From Lachnospiraceae bacterium (GTDB taxonomy: Bacteria; Bacillota; Clostridia; Lachnospirales; Lachnospiraceae), in the NCBI GenBank assembly GCA_022766245.1, contig JALEPL010000020.1:1-41998 (forward strand): DNA of 41,998 nucleotides, written 5' to 3'. Within the stretch, counting starts at the first letter, position 1. Each line of letters starts with the position of its first letter. A program made the position numbers and the translations under genes. Positions 15,046 to 23,666 of the stretch are shown one piece after another. Under the pieces are notes generated by a model. That model was not told the origin of the DNA and made no database searches. It saw only the letters and a list, made by a program, of their open reading frames with translations.

Positions 15046-17709
15046 ATGATACAGGAAAACAATCTAAGACATCAAGAAGAGACAACTGAATATGAGATTG
15101 ATTTATTGGATCCGGTGGTCATGCAGAGATTACAGGATCAGTTCTGTGCGGCCAACAACTTGTACTGTGTGTGTCTCAGTAAGACGCGGGGAGTAGTGAC
15201 AAAGGCCTATGGAACCAAGGAAGAATTGGATTATATTCATAAAAAGGCGGGAATGAATCGGCATGTGACACTTTTGAACAAGCTGTTCACTACGGACCTG
15301 GAGGATGTAATCGAGGAACCCTTGGAGGAGTCTGGTTTTAAAATGTGCGGAATTTCCATTAGGCTGGGAGGAACAATCGCAGCTATGTGGATCGTAATCG
15401 GCGTGATTGAGGACGATGGGATGAGAATTCCCGGTCGGCCGGAGTGTGTGAAAACTACTACCAGCGGGCAGTATTATCGCTCCATCGAGTTTTTATCCTA
15501 TCTGTCCAGACAGATTTTTGCCACGAAGCTGGATGAAATTATTGCGCAGGAGGCTTTTGCCAAAAGCCATGAATCCCAGAAAAAGATTGAGGGAGAGTTA
15601 AGGCGCAGCGAGGTCATGACATCCATTGTTCAGATGCTGGAAAGTGAGAATGGTTTCTCAAAGATAACAGAGGATATTTTAAAGGATGTGTGCGAATACT
15701 TAAATATCAGCAATGCCTGTCTGCTTCGACTTGGAAATAATGGAACCACTGTGGATATGATTAGTGAATGGTGTCTGGAGGCACGGAATTCTTACATTGC
15801 CCGGTGTCAGGATTGCCCGGTGGAGGAGTTCCCTTTTATGAATGGAAAGCCTTACATTTTTTCATCAGGGACGGTAATGCCGGATCGTTTCCATACGTTT
15901 TGCGAGACGTGGATGGTTCGGGCTGGGATTACTCTGCCTGTGGAAATCAACCATACACCGGCCATGTATTTGGTTTTCTTTGAGACGGAACGGGATCATA
16001 TCTGGGATGTGAGTGAAATCAAGTTCGTCAAAGAAGTGAAGCAGATTATTCAGAGTATTCTCAGCAAGAGGATTGCGAAGAACTCTCTGGCCAGCTCCTA
16101 TGCGTCTCTTGAGGCGATATTAGAAAATGTAGGCTGTGGAATTTGTGTGAAAGATCATGCGCAGAATCGGGTGCTCTATTCTAATCAGCAGTTTCGGAAA
16201 ATGTTTCCGGATAATGATATGGAGAGCCGTTTGCGTGCCCGGTCTCAAAGCGATGATTCCTATATGGACAACAGTTATGTAGAGTATTTTGACGAGGAAG
16301 ATAATCATTACTATGATATCTATCAGAATCCCATTAACTGGGTAGATGGAAGGATGGTGACGCTTTCCACTATTTATGATGTCACAGATAAAAAATTATA
16401 TCAGCAGAAAATTGAACGTCAGGCAAATAACGATTTCCTGACGGGACTTTACAATCGTATGCGTTGTGAACATGATATTGAGGAGTGCATTCAGAACACA
16501 AAAGAACATGGCGGACAGGGTGCATTGCTGTATATCGATTTGGATGATTTTAAGCATATTAATGACGGACTGGGACATCAATATGGTGATATGCTGTTAA
16601 AGGCTATCTCTAACAGCTTCCAGCGGGTTGAAGGAATAGAGAGTCAGTGCTATCGTATGGGTGGCGATGAGTTTGTCATCATTGTTCCTCATTATCAGTA
16701 TCACCGGCTGGAAGATATCATTGAGGATATCAAAGAAGTATTTTTAAAACCATGGTTTTTAAAAGGTTCTGAGTATTATTGTACTATGAGTATGGGAGTT
16801 GTGAAGTTCCCGGTGGATGGCGATGATGTGCAGGAACTGATTAAGAAAGCTGATATTGCTCTTTATGAGGCGAAGAGATGCGGGAAGAACCGGGTGGAGT
16901 TTTATGATGAGACGGTGGAGACCTCGTCCTTTCAGCGATTGGACTTAGAACAGAATATGCGTCATGCCACCTCCCATGAATGCTCAGAGTTTGAGGTGTA
17001 TTATCAGCCGGTGGTGGATATTTCTCTGGATGGAGATCCTTGCAGTGGCGCAGAGGCACTGGTGCGTTGGAATTCTTCCACCATGGGATTGATTTCGCCG
17101 GCAGAGTTTATTCCGATGGCAGAGTATTTGGGACTGATTAACCCCATTGGTCACTTTGTTATGAGGGAAGCCTGTAAACACTGCAAATACTGGAACGACA
17201 TGGGGCATCCCGATTATCATGTGAATGTGAACCTTTCTGTGGTGCAGCTGCTTCGCAATGACATTGTGGACAGTATTCGTCAGGTGATTGAGGAGACCGG
17301 AATCAATCCGAAGAACTTGACACTGGAGGTGACGGAGAGTCTGGCAATCAACGATATCGGACGTATGAAACAGATTCTGGGAGATATCAAGCAGCTTGGA
17401 GTGATGCTGGCTCTGGATGATTTTGGAACCGGGTATTCCTCATTGAATCATATTCGGGAGCTGCCCATTGATATTATAAAAATCGACCGTTGCTTCATCA
17501 TAGACATCGGAAAGGATGACTATTCTGAGGTGTTTGTAAAGATGGTATCTGAGCTGGCTGAGACCATCGGTGTGCGAATCTGCGTGGAAGGCGTGGAGGA
17601 GCTGGAGCAGGTGGAGAAGCTTCGGGTCATGAAAGTGCAGTATATACAGGGATACTATTACGGAAAGCCTATGCGTGCCGCAGATTTTGAGGAAAAGTAT
17701 TTGGACTAA
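15046..17709 (+). CDS. GGDEF-EAL protein with N-terminal sensory domains, 887 aa
   Basis: A cyclic-di-GMP enzyme with a layered sensor. Residues about 18-165 resemble a PocR-type ligand domain (LQDQFCAANNLYCVCLS), about 185-340 a GAF-like region, and about 355-460 a PAS domain (LEAILENVGCGICVKD). The GGDEF motif is intact (539-543), after DFLTGLYNRM, so synthesis is possible. The EAL domain is also complete: EAL at 670-672 in GAEALVRW, EVTES, LALDDFGTGYSS, IKIDRCF and VEGVE, so hydrolysis is possible. No membrane segment is seen, so sensing is cytoplasmic. It follows the methyltransferase gene by two bases. Confidence 0.93.
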   Translation: MIQENNLRHQEETTEYEIDLLDPVVMQRLQDQFCAANNLYCVCLSKTRGVVTKAYGTKEELDYIHKKAGMNRHVTLLNKLFTTDLEDVIEEPLEESGFKMCGISIRLGGTIAAMWIVIGVIEDDGMRIPGRPECVKTTTSGQYYRSIEFLSYLSRQIFATKLDEIIAQEAFAKSHESQKKIEGELRRSEVMTSIVQMLESENGFSKITEDILKDVCEYLNISNACLLRLGNNGTTVDMISEWCLEARNSYIARCQDCPVEEFPFMNGKPYIFSSGTVMPDRFHTFCETWMVRAGITLPVEINHTPAMYLVFFETERDHIWDVSEIKFVKEVKQIIQSILSKRIAKNSLASSYASLEAILENVGCGICVKDHAQNRVLYSNQQFRKMFPDNDMESRLRARSQSDDSYMDNSYVEYFDEEDNHYYDIYQNPINWVDGRMVTLSTIYDVTDKKLYQQKIERQANNDFLTGLYNRMRCEHDIEECIQNTKEHGGQGALLYIDLDDFKHINDGLGHQYGDMLLKAISNSFQRVEGIESQCYRMGGDEFVIIVPHYQYHRLEDIIEDIKEVFLKPWFLKGSEYYCTMSMGVVKFPVDGDDVQELIKKADIALYEAKRCGKNRVEFYDETVETSSFQRLDLEQNMRHATSHECSEFEVYYQPVVDISLDGDPCSGAEALVRWNSSTMGLISPAEFIPMAEYLGLINPIGHFVMREACKHCKYWNDMGHPDYHVNVNLSVVQLLRNDIVDSIRQVIEETGINPKNLTLEVTESLAINDIGRMKQILGDIKQLGVMLALDDFGTGYSSLNHIRELPIDIIKIDRCFIIDIGKDDYSEVFVKMVSELAETIGVRICVEGVEELEQVEKLRVMKVQYIQGYYYGKPMRAADFEEKYLD

Positions 17710-17780
17710 CTTCTCGTTGTTTTGCGGCGTCAAATGTGATAGACTACTTTTGTTAAGTAGAGGAAATAAGGAGGACGCAA

Positions 17781-18647
17781 ATGAGTAAAGTAGCCATTCT
17801 TACAGACAGTTCCAGTGCCATTCGCCAGGCCGAGGCAAAGGAGTTGGGTGTGTATGTGTTGCCTATGCCTTTTTTTATAAATGAGCAAACATTATATGAA
17901 GATATAGACCTTACCCAGGAGACATTTTACGAGCATCTTGGGGAAGGCGTGGATGTTTCTACTTCCATGCCCGCTGTGGGACAGTTGACCGAATGCTGGG
18001 ACAATCTGCTGCAGGATTATGATGAGGTTGTCTACATTCCTATGTCCAGCGGACTTAGTAGTTCCTGCGAAACAGCCATGGCTATTTCCATGCAGGATGA
18101 GTATGAGGAAAAGGTGTTTGTGGTAAATAACCAGAGAGTATCTGTTACCCAGAAACAGTCTGTATTTGATGCAATGAAGTTGGTGGAGCAGGGGAAGACA
18201 GCAGCTGAGATTAAGAAGATTCTGGAGGACCAGAAATTTGAATCAAGCATCTATATTATGGTGGATACTCTGTATTATCTGAAAAAGGGTGGACGAATCA
18301 CTCCCGCTGCAGCAGCGCTTGGTACCCTGTTAAAGCTGAAACCGGTGCTTCAGATTCAGGGGGAGAAGCTGGATGCATTTGCCAAGGCTCGCACCGTAAA
18401 ACAGGCAAAAAGTATTATGCTGGAGGCAATTGCGAAGGATTTGGAGGAGCGCTTCCATGATTCGCATGCAGATGAGATGCAGCTTTGCATCGCATACACG
18501 AAGGATTTGGAGGCGGCAGAGCAGTTTAAGCAGGAGCTGTTAGAGCGTTTTCCGGGAAAGGATATCATGATGGATCCCCTTTCCTTGAATGTGGCCTGTC
18601 ATATCGGACCGGGCGCATTGGCTGTGGCCATAGCGAGACGTTTATAA
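17781..18647 (+). CDS. DegV family fatty-acid-binding protein, 288 aa
   Basis: DegV/FakB proteins bind a fatty acid and present it to the kinase FakA for phosphorylation. The N-terminus AILTDSSSAIRQAEAKELGV holds the conserved TDSS loop. VSTSMPAVGQL, PMSSGLSSSCETA and YLKKGGRITPAAAALGTLLK are family blocks, with GPGALAVAIA at the end. Length is standard. The start follows AAGGAGG. No fakA gene is nearby. Whether this member acts in fatty-acid uptake cannot be told from sequence. Confidence 0.93.
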   Translation: MSKVAILTDSSSAIRQAEAKELGVYVLPMPFFINEQTLYEDIDLTQETFYEHLGEGVDVSTSMPAVGQLTECWDNLLQDYDEVVYIPMSSGLSSSCETAMAISMQDEYEEKVFVVNNQRVSVTQKQSVFDAMKLVEQGKTAAEIKKILEDQKFESSIYIMVDTLYYLKKGGRITPAAAALGTLLKLKPVLQIQGEKLDAFAKARTVKQAKSIMLEAIAKDLEERFHDSHADEMQLCIAYTKDLEAAEQFKQELLERFPGKDIMMDPLSLNVACHIGPGALAVAIARRL

Positions 18648-18664
18648 ACTCATGAAAAATAAAC

Positions 18665-18693
18665 TTTACTTATGAGATACTTTCGTATATAAT
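18665..18693 (+). promoter_or_regulatory. Promoter of the purA leader
   Basis: TTTACT (18665-18670) and TATAAT (18688-18693) have exact 17-base spacing. A start near 18700 would place a terminator-like hairpin within the first 45 bases of the transcript. Confidence 0.7.
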
Positions 18694-18712
18694 CATGAAG
18701 TAAGAAGCAGAA

Positions 18713-18744
18713 GGAACTGGTTTTTACACCAGTTCCATTTTTTT
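18713..18744 (+). terminator. Terminator-like hairpin in the purA leader
   Basis: GGAACTGGT (18713-18721) pairs with ACCAGTTCC (18728-18736), followed by ATTTTTTT. It can end transcripts from degV. It also lies directly downstream of the purA promoter, so it can act as an attenuator. A second hairpin, GACAGGA (18749-18755) with TCCTGTC (18762-18768), follows without a T run. Confidence 0.8.
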
Positions 18745-18827
18745 GCGGGACAGGAAAACTATCCTGTCATATTTTAGTGCGTACGGGTCTTATGAGGATT
18801 TGCATGCAATACAAGGAGGAAGACAGA

Positions 18828-20102
18828 ATGGTAACAGCAGTAGTTGGAGCAAACTGGGGTGACGAGGGAAAAGGTAAGATTACCGATATGCTCGCAAAGG
18901 AGGCAGATATCATCATCCGTTTTCAGGGTGGTGCCAATGCAGGACATACCATTGTAAACGATTATGGAAAGTTCGCATTACATACATTGCCTTCCGGTGT
19001 ATTTTACAATCACACCACCAGCATCATTGGAAATGGTGTGGCGCTTGATATTCCGAAGCTTTTTAACGAAATCAAGTCCATTACAGACCGCGATGTACCG
19101 GCACCGAAGATTCTGGTGTCCGATCGGGCTCAGATTGTTATGCCATACCATGTGTTACTGGATCAGTATGAGGAGGAACGTTTGGGAAAGAAGTCCTTTG
19201 GCTCTACTAAGTCCGGTATTGCACCATTCTATTCAGATAAATACGCAAAGATTGGTTTCCAGGTCAGCGAGCTTTTTGATGAGGAACTGCTGGTTGAAAA
19301 GGTGGAACGCGTAGTGGATATGAAGAATATCCTGATTGAACACATGTACCATAAGCCACTTTTGGACAAGGCTGAGGTATTAAATACATTGCACGAGTAC
19401 CGGGATATGGTAGCACCCTATGTATGTGATGTTTCTCTTTTCCTGGATAAGGCCATCAAAGAGGGAAAGAACATTCTGTTAGAGGGACAGCTGGGAACCT
19501 TAAAGGATCCGGATCATGGAATTTATCCGATGGTTACTTCTTCCTCTACATTGGCAGCTTATGGTGCCATCGGGGCAGGCATTCCTCCTTATGAGATTAA
19601 GAAGATTGTTACGGTATGTAAGGCATATTCTTCTGCTGTAGGCGCAGGAGCTTTTGTCAGTGAGATTTTCGGAGACGAGGCAGATGAGTTGAGACGCCGT
19701 GGAGGAGATGGCGGTGAGTTTGGTGCTACCACAGGACGCCCCAGAAGAATGGGATGGTTCGACTGTGTAGCAAGCAAATACGGCTGTCGTTTACAGGGAA
19801 CCACAGATGTGGCATTTACGGTATTGGATGTGCTGGGCTATCTGGATGAGATTCCGGTATGTGTAGGTTACGAAATCGATGGTGAAGTTACCACGGACTT
19901 CCCTGTGACTTCAAAGCTTGAAAAGGCAAAGCCAGTGTTGAAGAATCTGCCGGGCTGGAAGTGCGATATTCGTGGCATCAAGAATTATGAGGACCTTCCG
20001 GAGAACTGTAGAAAGTATATTGAGTTCATTGAGGAGCAGATTGGATATCCAATCACCATGGTTTCCAATGGTCCGGGCAGAAACGATATCATTTATAGAT
20101 AA
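18828..20102 (+). CDS. purA: Adenylosuccinate synthetase, 424 aa
   Basis: Converts IMP and aspartate with GTP to adenylosuccinate, the first step from IMP to AMP. The N-terminus VVGANWGDEGKGKITD is the family P-loop with catalytic Asp12, and GGANAGHTIV supplies His40. LEGQLGTLKDPDHGIYPMVT and TTGRPRRMGWFD are further signature blocks. The start at 18828 follows AAGGAGG; the in-frame GTG at 18777 has no ribosome site and would add 17 residues not found in the family. It stands alone behind a promoter and hairpin leader and is followed by tandem hairpins and a terminator. Confidence 0.97.
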   Translation: MVTAVVGANWGDEGKGKITDMLAKEADIIIRFQGGANAGHTIVNDYGKFALHTLPSGVFYNHTTSIIGNGVALDIPKLFNEIKSITDRDVPAPKILVSDRAQIVMPYHVLLDQYEEERLGKKSFGSTKSGIAPFYSDKYAKIGFQVSELFDEELLVEKVERVVDMKNILIEHMYHKPLLDKAEVLNTLHEYRDMVAPYVCDVSLFLDKAIKEGKNILLEGQLGTLKDPDHGIYPMVTSSSTLAAYGAIGAGIPPYEIKKIVTVCKAYSSAVGAGAFVSEIFGDEADELRRRGGDGGEFGATTGRPRRMGWFDCVASKYGCRLQGTTDVAFTVLDVLGYLDEIPVCVGYEIDGEVTTDFPVTSKLEKAKPVLKNLPGWKCDIRGIKNYEDLPENCRKYIEFIEEQIGYPITMVSNGPGRNDIIYR

Positions 20103-20108
20103 TATACG

Positions 20109-20232
20109 AAGATATGTATCTGTTCGGCAGGCATACGCATTTACTGCGGATGCCGTGAAAAAACATATATTTAGCAAGATATGTATCTGTTCGGCAGGCA
20201 TACGCATTTACTGCGGATGCCGTGAAAAAACA
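20109..20232 (+). repeat. Tandem 57-bp repeat, each unit with a hairpin, after purA
   Basis: Bases 20109-20165 and 20176-20232 are identical (57 bp each, 67-bp period, 10-bp spacer). Each unit contains GGCATACGCA-TTTAC-TGCGGATGCC, an imperfect hairpin with one A/G mismatch, followed by GTGAAAAAACA. The first unit begins seven bases after the purA stop. Confidence 0.9.
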
Positions 20233-20239
20233 AATAATA

Positions 20240-20272
20240 AACGAGGCGCTGCGTCAGGTGGCGCCTTGTTTT
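20240..20272 (+). terminator. Terminator of purA
   Basis: AACGAGGCGC (20240-20249) pairs with GCGCCTTGTT (20261-20270) with one mismatch and runs into TTTT. Confidence 0.8.
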
Positions 20273-20359
20273 ATGCCGCAGTGTTCTTCCCTAAAATGAT
20301 ACACAAGCGGATGAGATTTGCAAAAGGAAAGAAAAGGAGAGAAAGGGAAAGGAATGCAC

Positions 20360-20968
20360 ATGATTGAAAATGTAATTTTTGATGTGGGAAAAGTATTGGT
20401 GGAGTTTGACTGGGAAAACGTGATGAAGCGGTTGGGTTTTGATGAGGATACCGTACGGGAGGTGGCGAAAGCCACAGTTCAGTCCGCAACATGGGACAAA
20501 TCTGATGAGGGAATCCTAACTCCGGAAGAGCTTTTGACGGAATATATCTCAAACGCACCGGATTATGAGAAAGAAATCCGTTTGTTTTGGGAACATCAGG
20601 CAGAAACGATATGGAAGTATGATTATGTGAATGAGTGGTTCGCCGCATTGAGGGAAGCAGGAAAGAAAATTTACATTCTTTCTAATTTTCCGGAGAAGCT
20701 ATACCATGATGCGGCAGAGGAACTAAGCTTTGCCAAGGAGGCGGATGGAGCCATTTTCTCCTGGATGGAGAAACTCACAAAGCCCAATCCTGCCATCTAT
20801 GAACGGCTTATGTCACGTTATGGACTGGATGCGGAAAAGTCTGTTTTTATCGATGATCGTCAGGTGAATCTGGATGGTGCCGCAAAGGTGGGAATTCACA
20901 CCCTTTTGTTTACCGGATATGAAGAGACAAGGTATAAATTGGAAGAATTAGTCCTTTTTCGGAATTGA
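20360..20968 (+). CDS. HAD-superfamily phosphatase (YihX-like), 202 aa
   Basis: A haloacid-dehalogenase-type hydrolase with an alpha-helical cap. Motif I is VIFDVGKVLVEFDW, with the nucleophile Asp; the usual second Asp is replaced by Gly, as in YihX-like sugar-phosphate phosphatases (FDLGN type). Motif II is YILSNF, motif III lies around LTKPNPAIYERL, and motif IV is FIDDRQVNLDGA. The start at 20360 is chosen for its distance from AAAGG; ATGs at 20318 and 20354 are alternatives in frame. The substrate is unknown. It lies between the purA terminator and a small hypothetical gene. Confidence 0.88.
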   Translation: MIENVIFDVGKVLVEFDWENVMKRLGFDEDTVREVAKATVQSATWDKSDEGILTPEELLTEYISNAPDYEKEIRLFWEHQAETIWKYDYVNEWFAALREAGKKIYILSNFPEKLYHDAAEELSFAKEADGAIFSWMEKLTKPNPAIYERLMSRYGLDAEKSVFIDDRQVNLDGAAKVGIHTLLFTGYEETRYKLEELVLFRN

Positions 20969-21081
20969 ATTCCTATCGTATCAAATAAATTTACAACAGA
21001 ATTGACTTAGCTCTTTAAATTGAGGGATGCTTCTTGGCCGTAGGACGAGAAGAGGGGAAAAGCGGGGTATGGGAGGGAATC

Positions 21082-21276
21082 ATGGACTATAAAGATTTAA
21101 AAGAAGGCATGAAAGTGATCGATACGGATGACGGCATGGTGATGGAGTACCGAAAGGATGAAAAATCAGATTACTTTTGTACGAAGGATTTGCAATGGGG
21201 TGTGTGCCAGTTTGACCTGTCTACCTTTGAACCCTATGAGGGAAATCTTTCTGCGGGGGAATTTGAGAAGAAGTAG
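21082..21276 (+). CDS. Hypothetical small acidic protein, 64 aa
   Basis: The ATG at 21082 follows GGGAGGG by four bases, which decides this start over the upstream in-frame ATG at 21034. The protein begins MDYKDLKEGMKVIDTDDGMV and has a beta-rich look (DYFCTKDLQWGVCQFDLSTF), perhaps a small SH3-like or barrel fold. It is soluble, with no signal peptide. No family was recognised. It lies 113 bases after the HAD gene and ahead of the ylxM-ffh promoter. Confidence 0.6.
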   Translation: MDYKDLKEGMKVIDTDDGMVMEYRKDEKSDYFCTKDLQWGVCQFDLSTFEPYEGNLSAGEFEKK

Positions 21277-21353
21277 GCTATGCGTGGATAACATATTTCT
21301 GTTGAGCGAAAATCACAAGGGCTAAAGAAAAATAGGATGTCAAGAAAAAATAC

Positions 21354-21382
21354 TTGACAGCCAACTCGCCTTATAGTATGAT
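21354..21382 (+). promoter_or_regulatory. Promoter of the ylxM-ffh operon
   Basis: TTGACA (21354-21359) and TATGAT (21377-21382) with 17-base spacing lie 28 bases before the ylxM start. Confidence 0.85.
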
Positions 21383-21409
21383 GTCCTAGGTTGATAGGAG
21401 AGGTTTGCG

Positions 21410-21754
21410 ATGGAAGCAAAGGTAGAACAGGCGTATTTGTATGATTTCTACGGAGAATTGTTAAATGAACATCAGAGAAGAATCTATGAGGATTTCATTT
21501 TTCAGGATCTGTCGTTGGCAGAAATCGCAAGCTGTGAAGGAATCAGCCGTCAGGGTGTCCATGATATGGTAAAGCGGTGCAGTAAGACCTTAGAGGATTA
21601 CGAGGCGAAGCTGCATCTGGTGCAGAAATTTATGGATGCCAAAAAGAGCGTAGAGCAGATTCATCAGTTGGCGGGAACATTTCGGGAGAGTCATGATGAG
21701 ACTCTGATTGACGAGATTGAGCGCATATCCAATGGTATTTTAGAGGAGCTGTAA
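21410..21754 (+). CDS. ylxM: YlxM family helix-turn-helix protein, 114 aa
   Basis: A small DNA-binding-like protein encoded with ffh in most Firmicutes. [20 protein letters not shown], then [20 protein letters not shown] (residues about 22-60), is a sigma-70 region 4-like helix-turn-helix. The C-terminal half is helical and acidic. The start follows AGGAGAGG. ffh begins two bases after its stop, so the pair is co-translated. YlxM is thought to modulate the signal recognition particle, but the mechanism is not settled. Confidence 0.93.
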   Translation: MEAKVEQAYLYDFYGELLNEHQRRIYEDFIFQDLSLAEIASCEGISRQGVHDMVKRCSKTLEDYEAKLHLVQKFMDAKKSVEQIHQLAGTFRESHDETLIDEIERISNGILEEL

Positions 21755-21755
21755 T

Positions 21756-23111
21756 ATGGCATTTGATAATTTGTCAGAAAAACTGCAGAATGTGTTTAAA
21801 AATCTCCGCAGTAAGGGACGTCTTACAGAAGATGATGTGAAGACTGCGTTAAAGGAAGTAAAGATGGCTCTGTTAGAGGCAGACGTGAACTTCAAGGTAG
21901 TTAAGCAGTTTGTGAAGGATGTGCAGGAGCGTGCAGTGGGAGCAGACGTGATGAACGGACTGAATCCCGGACAGATGGTCATCAAGATCGTAAACGAAGA
22001 GATGGTCAAGCTGATGGGTTCCGAGACCACGGAGATTACCCTTCGGCCCGGACAACAGATTACCGTCATTATGATGGTGGGACTGCAGGGTGCAGGTAAG
22101 ACCACCACCACGGCAAAGATCGCCGGAAAGCTGAAACTCAAGGGGAAGAAGCCTTTACTGGTAGCCTGCGACGTGTATCGTCCGGCAGCCATTGAACAGC
22201 TGCAGATCAATGGTGAGAAGCAGGGCGTGGAAGTATTTTCCATGGGGGATAAGAATAAGCCGGTGAACATTGCCAAGGCTGCAGTAGAGCATGCGGCGAA
22301 AAACGGCAACCATGTGGTGATTCTGGATACGGCAGGACGTCTTCATATTGATGAAGACATGATGCAGGAGCTCATTGAGATCAAAGAGAACGTGGATGTG
22401 GCTCAGACCATTTTGGTGGCAGATGCCATGACCGGTCAGGATGCAGTGAATGTGGCCAGCATGTTTGATGAGAAGATCGGCATCGACGGAGTGGTACTGA
22501 CGAAGCTGGATGGTGACACCAGAGGCGGTGCGGCACTTTCCATTCGTGCTGTTACCGGTAAGCCTATTCTCTATGTAGGTATGGGTGAGAAACTCTCTGA
22601 TCTGGAGCAGTTTTATCCGGATCGTATGGCCAGCAGGATTCTTGGAATGGGCGATGTGCTGACATTGATCGAGAAGGCACAGGCAGAGATAGACATCGAC
22701 GAGGATCAGGCAAAGGATATGGAGAAACGTCTGCGCAAGGCAGATTTTACCTTTGATGACTATCTATTATCCATGGAGCAGATGAAGAAAATGGGAGGTC
22801 TGGGTAGCATCCTTGGGATGATGCCGGGACTGGGCGGAGCCAAAATGCCGGATATCGATGAGGCAGAAGCAGAGAAAAATATGGCACGCACCACGGCAAT
22901 CATATATTCCATGACAAAGAAAGAACGCAGCAATCCTTCAATTTTGAATCCCAGCCGAAAGCGCAGAATCGCTCAGGGTGCAGGTGTGGACATCAGTGAA
23001 GTAAATCGTCTGGTAAAGCAGTTTGAACAGGCGAAGAAGATGATGAAGCAGATGCCCGGTTTGATGGGCGGACGAGGTGGCAAAAAGGGAAGATTCAAAC
23101 TTCCTTTTTGA
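21756..23111 (+). CDS. ffh: Signal recognition particle protein Ffh, 451 aa
   Basis: The GTPase that binds signal peptides and 4.5S/6S RNA and hands ribosomes to FtsY at the membrane. The N-domain (residues 1-90) contains ALLEADVNFKVVKQFV. The P-loop is GLQGAGKTTTT (109-119), followed by DVYRPAAIEQL, DTAGRLHID and TKLDGDTRGGAALS. The methionine-rich M domain starts near 330 (MKKMGGLGSILGMMPGLGG) and contains the RNA-binding block SRKRRIAQGAG. Length is normal. The ffs RNA gene is not seen in the window. Confidence 0.97.
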   Translation: MAFDNLSEKLQNVFKNLRSKGRLTEDDVKTALKEVKMALLEADVNFKVVKQFVKDVQERAVGADVMNGLNPGQMVIKIVNEEMVKLMGSETTEITLRPGQQITVIMMVGLQGAGKTTTTAKIAGKLKLKGKKPLLVACDVYRPAAIEQLQINGEKQGVEVFSMGDKNKPVNIAKAAVEHAAKNGNHVVILDTAGRLHIDEDMMQELIEIKENVDVAQTILVADAMTGQDAVNVASMFDEKIGIDGVVLTKLDGDTRGGAALSIRAVTGKPILYVGMGEKLSDLEQFYPDRMASRILGMGDVLTLIEKAQAEIDIDEDQAKDMEKRLRKADFTFDDYLLSMEQMKKMGGLGSILGMMPGLGGAKMPDIDEAEAEKNMARTTAIIYSMTKKERSNPSILNPSRKRRIAQGAGVDISEVNRLVKQFEQAKKMMKQMPGLMGGRGGKKGRFKLPF

Positions 23112-23127
23112 TGTGTCAATTGACACA
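23112..23127. other. 16-bp perfect palindrome between ffh and rpsP
   Basis: TGTGTCAATTGACACA begins one base after the ffh stop. It is followed by CAGGC-ATA-GCCTG. Either could be a protein site or an intercistronic hairpin that tunes rpsP expression. No T run follows, so it is not a plain terminator. Confidence 0.5.
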
Positions 23128-23178
23128 GCAGGCATAGCCTGTTCATAAATCAGCATATTTAAGCAGGAGGTGAAAATA

Positions 23179-23424
23179 ATGGCAGTAAAGATCAGATTAA
23201 CAAGATTAGGACAGAAGAAAGCTCCTTTCTATAGAATTATCGTTGCTGATTCCAGATCCCCGAGAGATGGAAAGTGCATCGAGGAGATCGGAACTTATGA
23301 TCCAACCAAAGATCCTAGCGAGTATCATGTGAACGAGGAGTTAGCTAAGAAGTGGTTAGCAAACGGAGCACAGCCTACTGAGACTGTAAACCGCATCTTC
23401 AAGGCAACCGGTATCGTAAAATAG
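23179..23424 (+). CDS. rpsP: 30S ribosomal protein S16, 81 aa
   Basis: Small-subunit protein bS16. [20 protein letters not shown] and [20 protein letters not shown] are the family's N-terminal signatures, and the length of 81 is typical. The ATG at 23179 follows AGGAGGTGAAAATA; an in-frame GTG at 23170 sits in the ribosome site and is not used. khpA follows after 12 bases, as in most Clostridia. Confidence 0.97.
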   Translation: MAVKIRLTRLGQKKAPFYRIIVADSRSPRDGKCIEEIGTYDPTKDPSEYHVNEELAKKWLANGAQPTETVNRIFKATGIVK

Positions 23425-23436
23425 TGAGGTGAACCG

Positions 23437-23664
23437 ATGAAGGAATTAGTAGAAGTAATTGCAAAAGCGCTTGTAGATTACCCGGATGAAGTTACCGTCA
23501 CTGAGACAGAGAACGAGAAGGAAATTATATTGGAGTTGCACGTAGCGCAGTCTGATATGGGAAAAGTAATTGGCAAGCAGGGACGCATTGCTAAGGCAAT
23601 CCGTTCTGTTGTGAAAGCAGCAGCCTCAAAAGAAAACAAAAAAGTTCTGGTAGATATAGTTTGA
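23437..23664 (+). CDS. khpA: KH-domain RNA-binding protein KhpA (YlqC), 75 aa
   Basis: A single KH domain with the GxxG loop in VIGKQGRIAKAIRS (residues about 45-58). In Firmicutes KhpA pairs with KhpB/Jag to bind RNA and affects cell division and wall growth. Length and position between rpsP and rimM are standard. AGGTGAACCG precedes the ATG. A repeat element begins three bases after its TGA stop and separates it from rimM. Confidence 0.95.
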   Translation: MKELVEVIAKALVDYPDEVTVTETENEKEIILELHVAQSDMGKVIGKQGRIAKAIRSVVKAAASKENKKVLVDIV

Positions 23665-23666
23665 CC

